Source: Tannerella sp. (GTDB lineage: Bacteria; Bacteroidota; Bacteroidia; Bacteroidales; Tannerellaceae). Taken from it: a DNA stretch of 12,354 nucleotides. A program made the position numbers and the translations under genes. How positions within the stretch are numbered: the stretch's first letter is position 1; every line of letters begins with the position of its first letter. The stretch lies in contig JAIRYY010000135.1 of assembly GCA_031267485.1 (NCBI GenBank), positions 1 through 12,354 of the forward strand, in the 5' to 3' direction. Under the pieces are notes generated by a model. The model was not told the origin of the DNA, searched no databases, and saw only the letters and a list, made by a program, of their open reading frames with translations. Shown here in pieces: positions 7,868-12,354 of the stretch.

Positions 7868-7897
7868 CAAATGTAATAATAATATGTATATTTGCAA
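7868..7897 (-). promoter_or_regulatory. Strong Bacteroidetes-type promoter for the receiver-PEP synthase-like gene
   Basis: On the minus strand TTG (7897-7895) is followed after exactly 19 bases by TACATTTG (7875-7868), which matches the Bacteroidetes primary sigma consensus TTTG-N19-TAnnTTTG in spacing and -7 sequence. The start of transcription is expected near 7862-7860. That leaves almost no leader before the ATG at 7859 but about 25 bases before the ATG at 7838, favouring the latter as the start codon. Confidence 0.7.
7887..7894 (+). promoter_or_regulatory. -7 promoter element for the AraC-family regulator gene
   Basis: TATATTTG on the plus strand matches TAnnTTTG exactly. Transcription would start near 7900, giving a leader of about 65 bases to the ATG at 7965. 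The -33 position (around 7864-7867, ATCG) is a poor match, so activity may depend on an activator. The element sits inside the spacer of the opposing minus-strand promoter and directly abuts its -33 element. Confidence 0.6.
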
Positions 7898-7964
7898 CCC
7901 TTTTTCAGATGAAGAATGTTTGAAACAAGGGAGGGTTGTATTGAATCCGTAGTTTTTACTGTAT

Positions 7965-8858
7965 ATGGAGAATATTTTTAAAATAAGGGAATTAAGCGAA
8001 TCCCGCAAGGTTCAGGTTGAAGCTAATACCGCATTTACTTATTATGAAATAAAAGCGGGCGAGGAACTTGGAAACCGCGGGTTGCCGTCGAATTACATTC
8101 TTTTTGTTCTTGGGGGAACGGTGGAGCTGACTTGCAATCAATTTGCGAACCGTCAGTTTCAGGCCGGTGAAATGATCTTTCTGTTGAGGTCGTCATCCGT
8201 TAAAATCAAAGCATTGAAAAAGACAAAACTCTATGTCATGTATTTTGATAAATTTATTTCTCCGTACGACCGGCAGCTGTTCAAAGCCTATCTGCCGGAC
8301 GTGGAAAAGACGGTATACGACTTCCGCCCGGTGACGATTCCGGCTCCGTTGCGTGTTTTTTTGGAACAGGTGCTGTATTTTCAGAAGCAGAAGATTGACG
8401 GCGTACAGTTCAACAGCCTTAAACACAGCGAGCTGTTCATGCTGTTGCGCCATCTCTGTCCGCACGCGGATATCGTGAATCTTCTCTCTCCATTGATCGG
8501 CCATTCCATGGATTTCCGGGATAAGGTCTTGGAGAACTATCCCAAACTGGATGGCGGAGGCGTGCCCGAGTTCGCCGGACTTGTCGGTATGGGACGCAAG
8601 ACTTTCGACAAGCGTTTCCGTGAAGAATTTAATGTTTCTCCGGCAAAATGGATGCAGCTGGAAACGGCCAAGCGGCTGCGGCTCTACCTTGCGGAACCGG
8701 GCGTTACGATCTCTGACGCGATGGATAAGTTTCATTTCAATTCGCCCAGTCATTTTAACCGTTTCTGCCATCGTTATTTTCAAGAACCGCCGGGTGCGAT
8801 TATAAAAGAGGCGAAGACTGTGGTGAATAAAAAATCCAAAAAGTCAAAAAAAGTATGA
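7965..8858 (+). CDS. AraC/XylS-family transcriptional regulator
   Basis: This is a 297-residue DNA-binding protein. The N-terminal part (about 20-95) has the small beta-rich pattern of a cupin-like sensing domain, with alternating hydrophobic strands and GEMIFLL near 68-74. The C-terminal part carries the two helix-turn-helix units of the AraC family: the first around 200-225 (PEFAGLVGMGRKTFDKRF) followed by FNVSPAKWMQ, and the second around 247-280 (ISDAMDKFHFNSPSHFNRFC followed by PPGAI). The tail is short and very basic (KKSKKSKKV). It is transcribed divergently from the receiver-PEP synthase-like gene, with overlapping promoters, and lies upstream of two fimbria-type genes on the same strand. 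It may regulate itself, its divergent neighbour, the fimbrial genes, or any of these; the sequence does not settle which. No ligand can be predicted. Confidence 0.92.
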   Translation: MENIFKIRELSESRKVQVEANTAFTYYEIKAGEELGNRGLPSNYILFVLGGTVELTCNQFANRQFQAGEMIFLLRSSSVKIKALKKTKLYVMYFDKFISPYDRQLFKAYLPDVEKTVYDFRPVTIPAPLRVFLEQVLYFQKQKIDGVQFNSLKHSELFMLLRHLCPHADIVNLLSPLIGHSMDFRDKVLENYPKLDGGGVPEFAGLVGMGRKTFDKRFREEFNVSPAKWMQLETAKRLRLYLAEPGVTISDAMDKFHFNSPSHFNRFCHRYFQEPPGAIIKEAKTVVNKKSKKSKKV

Positions 8859-8963
8859 CCTGTTCCGCGCCCATTTTTTCTTTCGGCAATTTATTCGATT
8901 ATTTCTCATTTATATAATGTACGGGCGAACATTTTTAATATATAAAGTCAACGGAGTTGATAA

Positions 8964-8989
8964 CTTAATACTAAATTAATCAGTATAAG
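8964..8989. repeat. Bulged palindrome downstream of the AraC-family gene
   Basis: CTTAATACT (8964-8972) pairs with AGTATAAG (8982-8989), forming eight base pairs with one bulged A and a nine-base loop. It lies about 105 bases past the AraC-family stop codon and about 20 bases before a candidate promoter. It could be a weak transcript-end structure or an operator for a regulator of that promoter. No T-run follows on the plus strand. Confidence 0.4.
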
Positions 8990-9009
8990 ACATAATAATG
9001 CTGAAAAAA

Positions 9010-9041
9010 TTTGTTTGATTCAAAAATAGTCTTTATATTTG
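9010..9041 (+). promoter_or_regulatory. Candidate promoter reading into the intergenic region
   Basis: TTTG (9010-9013) is followed after 20 bases by TATATTTG (9034-9041), a near-perfect Bacteroidetes promoter. No convincing gene starts soon after it. It could make a small RNA, a very long leader for the fimbrial genes, or a transcript with small peptides. Confidence 0.6.
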
Positions 9042-9465
9042 CATCGTGAAGACATGATGAAATCGCAAAGTTTTCAACATGCATACGATGAAAGCGTTCA
9101 TTGTACGTGAAAAATGATTTTTTTTCGTGAGGCAAAAAAAATGAGAAGCAGTAATTGGGTTTATGAAATCGGAGACGTTTATGGACATAAAGCAGGTGTT
9201 TTGGACGCTTAAAAGAGGTGATTTTGTGATTATTTCGCTCAAATTTTACCAAAATAGCAAAAATGGAAATAAATTTATCCAAAAAGGCAATATTTTTTCG
9301 TAAAACACTCGCACTTTTGTGGCGGATAAATCGACGGATTTAACGAGTTTGCAATTGTTGATGTCTGATAAAATCGTTATTTACCTTTCCGGTAGGCTGT
9401 AAAGTCTGTTTTGTACAGGAAAGTGGAGGTTTTGTCCTTTGATATGTTTTTCTTATACATTGAAT

Positions 9466-9496
9466 ATGTTTTTTTTGAAATAGCGATGTATATTTG
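9466..9496 (+). promoter_or_regulatory. Candidate promoter of the DUF3575-DUF3868 fimbrial operon
   Basis: TATATTTG at 9489-9496 fits the -7 consensus exactly, and the same ten bases TATATTTGCA recur at the two other plus-strand promoters of this window. An imperfect -33 (around 9465-9468, TATG) lies 20 bases upstream. Transcription from about 9503 would give a leader of some 215 bases before the ATG at 9719, long enough for post-transcriptional control. Confidence 0.55.
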
Positions 9497-9718
9497 CAAA
9501 GTAATGTTGAACAAACGTCCGGAAATAATGAAGCGGGATAATCGGTGTAGCCGTGTCCGTTTGGATGTCTGAGTGAAATGTTGAAATATAAAATGGGGTG
9601 AACGAATCCCCGAAATTTAAATATATGTAATGATGATGAGTGAGACTTTGGTTTTACAGGAGATTTTGTTTTATTGCAATTTCCGGCCAAGGCCTTTCTT
9701 GTCATAAAATGTGAGAAT

Positions 9719-10537
9719 ATGAAAAAGGTAGCATTATTGATGTTTTTGGTATTATTGGCAGCTGGTTCGGAGCTGTCGGCACAGGATATGGCGTTGAAGA
9801 CGAATCTCCTGTACGACGCTACGACGACGATCAATCTTGGATATGAGGTCGCCTTGAATCATAAGACGACGCTGGATATCGGGCTGAACTATAATCCGTG
9901 GACATTAGGACATAAATGGGTTGGCTTGTACGAGGAGGACTTGTCCGTAGTGAGCGCTTCCGCTTCCGAGCGGGAGATCAAGTTAAAGCATTTTATGATT
10001 CAGCCGGAAGTGCGCTGGTGGATGTGTGAGAAATTTAATGGACATTACTTTGGCGTTCATTTGCTTGGCGGGCTGTTTAACGCAGGAGGGTTGAAGCTGC
10101 CGTTCGACTGGGGACGATACAAGGACGCATCGGGTGATTATCTGGGAATGTACCCGATGGAGATGACACCGGTAGGATATGAAAATGTGAAGGTGCAGGG
10201 TATCGGGTATCAAATCTCCGAGGTGCCATATCCCGGTTTGGGTAAAGCAAGCGGAACCGAACTTGAAGCGAATGATGTTTATTGGGGAAATGCGGATCGC
10301 GACGGGATCTATATAAACAGTTTTGAAGGCTGGTTTGCCGGAGCAGGCGTTTCATACGGATATCATTGGGTACTGGGTCGCAGGTTGAGCCTGGAATTTA
10401 CGCTTGGCGTCGGTTATGTGTATCTGCAGTATGATAAGAGTCGCTGTACCGACTGTAAGAAAAAACTGGGAGAAGAGTCAGCACATTATTTTGGTCCTAC
10501 ACGCGCCGGAATATCATTAGTGTATATGCTTAAATAA
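9719..10537 (+). CDS. DUF3575-family outer-membrane protein, fimbria-locus type
   Basis: Starting at the ATG at 9719 gives 272 residues with a clear signal peptide: KK, a hydrophobic core from about residue 4 to 15, and cleavage probably after SAQ (residues 20-22). An in-frame ATG at 9674 would put 15 extra residues in front of the signal sequence and is not preferred. The mature start, MALKTNLLYDATTTINLGYE, is characteristic of DUF3575 proteins of Bacteroidales. The rest alternates amphipathic beta strands (TLDIGLNYNPW, FGVHLLGG, SLEFTLGVGYVYLQY) and ends GISLVYMLK, as in a small outer-membrane beta barrel. A CTDC pair near residues 243-246 sits in the last third, where related proteins also have a CxxC. 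In Bacteroidales this family commonly opens fimbriae gene clusters ahead of DUF3868 and fimbrillin genes. Its molecular role there is not established. Confidence 0.87.
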   Translation: MKKVALLMFLVLLAAGSELSAQDMALKTNLLYDATTTINLGYEVALNHKTTLDIGLNYNPWTLGHKWVGLYEEDLSVVSASASEREIKLKHFMIQPEVRWWMCEKFNGHYFGVHLLGGLFNAGGLKLPFDWGRYKDASGDYLGMYPMEMTPVGYENVKVQGIGYQISEVPYPGLGKASGTELEANDVYWGNADRDGIYINSFEGWFAGAGVSYGYHWVLGRRLSLEFTLGVGYVYLQYDKSRCTDCKKKLGEESAHYFGPTRAGISLVYMLK

Positions 10538-10572
10538 AAATATGGAGTTGAAGATTTAAAAATAAAGAAGAT

Positions 10573-12204
10573 ATGAGTGGAATAAGATACATAACAATCG
10601 TACTTGGCATTTTTCTTTGTCTTTCGGTTGATGCGCAACGCCAGCAACTGGGTAATGCTCGCAACCGGTCGGCGAAGACGGAATCTTCATCTCAGGACGG
10701 CCCGTCCGAATCGGACAGCCGGAGCACAGTTTCCCAGCGCAACCGCGTTCAGTATCAATGCAATTATATGAAGCAATCCGGCGATTCCCTTATTGTAGAT
10801 GTGGATATTGACATGTCGAAGATGGCGCTGAAAGCGAATCATGCACAAATAATCACGCCGGTAATCGGTTCTTCGACGGAGGAGATCGAACTGCCGAAAG
10901 TGATGATACAGGGAACGACAAGGAACAAGGCTTTTATCCGCGAGCTGGAATTGGACGATCAGGCTTATGAGGAATTTGAAAACAATTTGCCCTATGCGAT
11001 CGTAAAGCCGAAAGGCAAACTTAACTATCATATCTCCGTTCCGTTCGAACCCTGGATGTCCGACGCCTTTTTGGATGTGGAGGAAGACCTGTGCGGATGT
11101 GGAGACCAGTCGAAGATCGCCCGTTCGCGCGTCATGGAGGGGCTGACCAAAGACATCATCGCCGATCCGGTATATCAGGTGCGTCCGCAACTGGCATACA
11201 TTCAACCGGAAGTGGAGGTGATCAAGAACCGTACGGAGATTGGGAACGCGTACCTTGATTTCCCGCGCGGCAAGAACGAGATCTATCCCGATTTCGGCAA
11301 TAACCCGACGGAGCTGGCGAAAATTGACAAGATGATACGCACGATAGCGACCAATGAGGATATTACCGTTCAGGGCGTTTATATGACGGGCTATGCCTCG
11401 CCCGAAAGTTCGCTGAAGTTCAATACGGAACTGTCCCGCGCACGCTCCGAATCAATGATGCGGTATTTCGTGAACAACAGTACCATTCAGGCCGGTCTGT
11501 TCGAAACGCGTACGGGCGGCGAGGACTGGGACGGATTTCGCCGGCTGCTGGAAGATTATCCGGTATCGCATAAGGATGAAATATTCCGCCTGATGAAGAC
11601 GATTGGCGATCTGGATGCGCGCGAAAAGGCGATCAGCAAGATTGGCGACGGGCGTCCGTATAAGATTATATATGAAGAATTGTATCCCAAACTTCGCCGC
11701 GTGGTCTGTGAAGTCAATTATACCGTAAAGGATTTCTCGCTGGAAGAGGCGAAGGAAAACCTGGCGCTGGCGCCACAGCTGCTGAGTTTGAACGAAATGT
11801 ATATTGTGGCAAATACGTATGAAGCCGGGAGCCCTGAATTTCTGAAAGTATTTGAGGTGGCGCGCGAAGAGTTCCCGGACGATCCGGTGGCCAATCTGAA
11901 CGGAGCGGCGGCGGCATTGGCAAAGAACAACCTGCGCGAGGCCGAGCGATACCTCAAACTGGCCGATCCCTCGACGCCGGAATATGCGAACAACATGGGA
12001 GTCTTTCTGTTGTTGAAAGGCAGCTACAGCGAGGCGGACACCTATCTGAAGCGCGCCGGACAGGAAGGCATGCAGGTTGCGGCGCATAACCAGAGAGAGT
12101 TGAGGAAGAAACTGGCCAATGTGAACAGTCGCCGTGAAGCCGGCGCTGATGAGAACAGTGATAACACCCGGCCGTCGTCATCGCAGCGACGCAGGATCCG
12201 GTAA
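10573..12204 (+). CDS. DUF3868 protein with OmpA-like and TPR regions, fimbria-locus type
   Basis: This is a 543-residue exported protein lying 35 bases after the DUF3575 gene, so in the same operon. Residues 1-22 form a signal peptide (hydrophobic ITIVLGIFLCLSV, then DAQ). A Ser/Gln-rich low-complexity linker follows (about 30-57). Residues 58-225 match the DUF3868 type: a beta-rich region with a QGTTRNKAFIREL segment and a CGCG pair at 174-177. An OmpA-like peptidoglycan-binding domain spans about 225-390, with the motif GYASPESSLKFNTELSRARS at 273-292. The last 150 residues are helical repeats of TPR character (for example ANLNGAAAALAKNNLREAER, about 441-460), ending in a Ser/Arg-rich tail. 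The composition suggests a periplasmic or outer-membrane protein anchored to peptidoglycan that supports fimbria assembly. The role is inferred from context. Confidence 0.87.
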   Translation: MSGIRYITIVLGIFLCLSVDAQRQQLGNARNRSAKTESSSQDGPSESDSRSTVSQRNRVQYQCNYMKQSGDSLIVDVDIDMSKMALKANHAQIITPVIGSSTEEIELPKVMIQGTTRNKAFIRELELDDQAYEEFENNLPYAIVKPKGKLNYHISVPFEPWMSDAFLDVEEDLCGCGDQSKIARSRVMEGLTKDIIADPVYQVRPQLAYIQPEVEVIKNRTEIGNAYLDFPRGKNEIYPDFGNNPTELAKIDKMIRTIATNEDITVQGVYMTGYASPESSLKFNTELSRARSESMMRYFVNNSTIQAGLFETRTGGEDWDGFRRLLEDYPVSHKDEIFRLMKTIGDLDAREKAISKIGDGRPYKIIYEELYPKLRRVVCEVNYTVKDFSLEEAKENLALAPQLLSLNEMYIVANTYEAGSPEFLKVFEVAREEFPDDPVANLNGAAAALAKNNLREAERYLKLADPSTPEYANNMGVFLLLKGSYSEADTYLKRAGQEGMQVAAHNQRELRKKLANVNSRREAGADENSDNTRPSSSQRRRIR

Positions 12205-12354
12205 TGAATAATGAATAACGGTTTGGCATTATAACAGAATATGTAAAAATGAGAATAAATTACAGTATTAACAATCAAATAAGTATGCGTATGAAACAAA
12301 AAAGAGAAATGAATGACAAAAGTATTATTAACAAACAAAGAACAAACAAACAAA
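12205..12354 (+). other. A/C-rich leader, probably preceding the next (fimbrillin?) gene
   Basis: After the DUF3868-type stop there is a tandem ATGAATA pair (about 12204-12217), then AT-rich DNA ending in repeated AACAAAC units up to the window edge. A reading frame beginning at the ATG at 12249 stays open to the end, but it encodes a Lys/Asn/Gln-rich peptide with no signal sequence and looks like untranslated leader. A/C-rich leaders of this kind precede well-expressed Bacteroidales genes. In fimbria loci a fimbrillin gene often comes next, but it is not visible here. Confidence 0.45.

Larger units (their letters stand above)
8859..9718. other. Long AT-rich intergenic region with two promoters; no convincing gene
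   Basis: About 860 bases separate the AraC-family gene from the DUF3575 gene. Both strands hold only short or low-complexity reading frames that resemble no protein known to me. Visible elements are two good plus-strand promoters (9010-9041 and 9466-9496), a bulged palindrome at 8964-8989, a small perfect hairpin (TAAATC-GACG-GATTTA) at 9327-9342, a short pairing CTTTCC/GGAAAG at 9385-9390 and 9418-9423, and a 5' leader of roughly 215 bases before the ATG at 9719. A 40-codon frame at 9181-9303 has GGAG six bases upstream but is otherwise unsupported. I found no long inverted repeats flanking the promoters of the kind that mark invertible (phase-variable) promoters. Confidence 0.6.

Noticed and set aside
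8980..9282. Minus-strand 100-codon frame in the intergenic region
   Set aside because: Low-complexity Phe/Lys/His/Asn-rich translation from AT-rich DNA, no domain, and it runs against two plus-strand promoters.
9674..9718. Upstream in-frame ATG for the DUF3575 gene
   Set aside because: It would add 15 residues before a well-formed signal peptide that begins MKK at 9719.
8859..9718. Phase-variable (invertible) promoter for the fimbrial genes
   Set aside because: Such elements need long flanking inverted repeats. I found only short ones (for example TTTCAACAT at 9072-9080 against ATGTTGAAA at 9579-9587), which could be chance.
9340..9834. Minus-strand 164-codon frame overlapping the DUF3575 gene start
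   Set aside because: It runs antisense through the DUF3575 signal peptide and the operon promoter; its translation has no recognisable motif.
1..12354. CRISPR array, tRNA, rRNA or insertion sequence
   Set aside because: No regularly spaced repeats, no cloverleaf or rRNA segments, and no transposase-like reading frame were seen on either strand.

Overview
The window looks like a chromosomal segment of a member of the order Bacteroidales. Several signs agree. Three plus-strand sites share TATATTTGCA and two minus-strand sites read TACATTTG and TACTTTTG, all fitting the Bacteroidetes -7 consensus TAnnTTTG. Shine-Dalgarno sites are mostly absent. Two exported proteins have signal peptides ending in AQ. 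Protein families typical of this order are present (DUF3575, DUF3868 and a very large transglutaminase-like exported protein). Coding DNA is moderately GC-rich and the main intergenic region is AT-rich. I cannot name a genus with confidence; a Tannerellaceae/Porphyromonadaceae-type organism would fit.

Layout. Positions 1-7859 are read on the minus strand: a PEP-synthase-like protein with two receiver-like domains (4878-7859), a 900-residue exported transglutaminase-like protein (2085-4787), a long-chain acyl-CoA synthetase (211-2025), and the first 49 codons of an ATP-binding protein that runs off the left edge (1-148). Positions 7965 onward are read on the plus strand: an AraC-family regulator (7965-8858), a gene-poor stretch of about 860 bases holding two good promoters, then a DUF3575 outer-membrane protein (9719-10537) and a DUF3868/OmpA-like/TPR protein (10573-12204) 35 bases apart. 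The window ends in an A/C-rich leader that probably precedes the next gene.

Function. The right half is most simply the start of a fimbria (type V pilus, Mfa-like) locus: DUF3575 and DUF3868 proteins commonly precede fimbrillin genes in Bacteroidales. The AraC regulator just upstream is a candidate regulator, but that is inference. The left half is metabolic and envelope-related: the acyl-CoA synthetase follows the transglutaminase-like gene by 59 bases without a visible terminator, so the two are probably co-transcribed.

Most worth a second look: (i) the PEP-synthase-like protein, which joins one degenerate and one apparently phosphorylatable receiver domain to an ATP-grasp domain, but lacks the phosphohistidine and PEP domains and carries a different conserved C-terminal region instead; (ii) the overlapping divergent promoters between that gene and the AraC regulator; (iii) the double transglutaminase fold, one copy apparently dead; (iv) the long regulatory region ahead of the fimbrial genes. 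I found no CRISPR array, tRNA, rRNA or insertion sequence.
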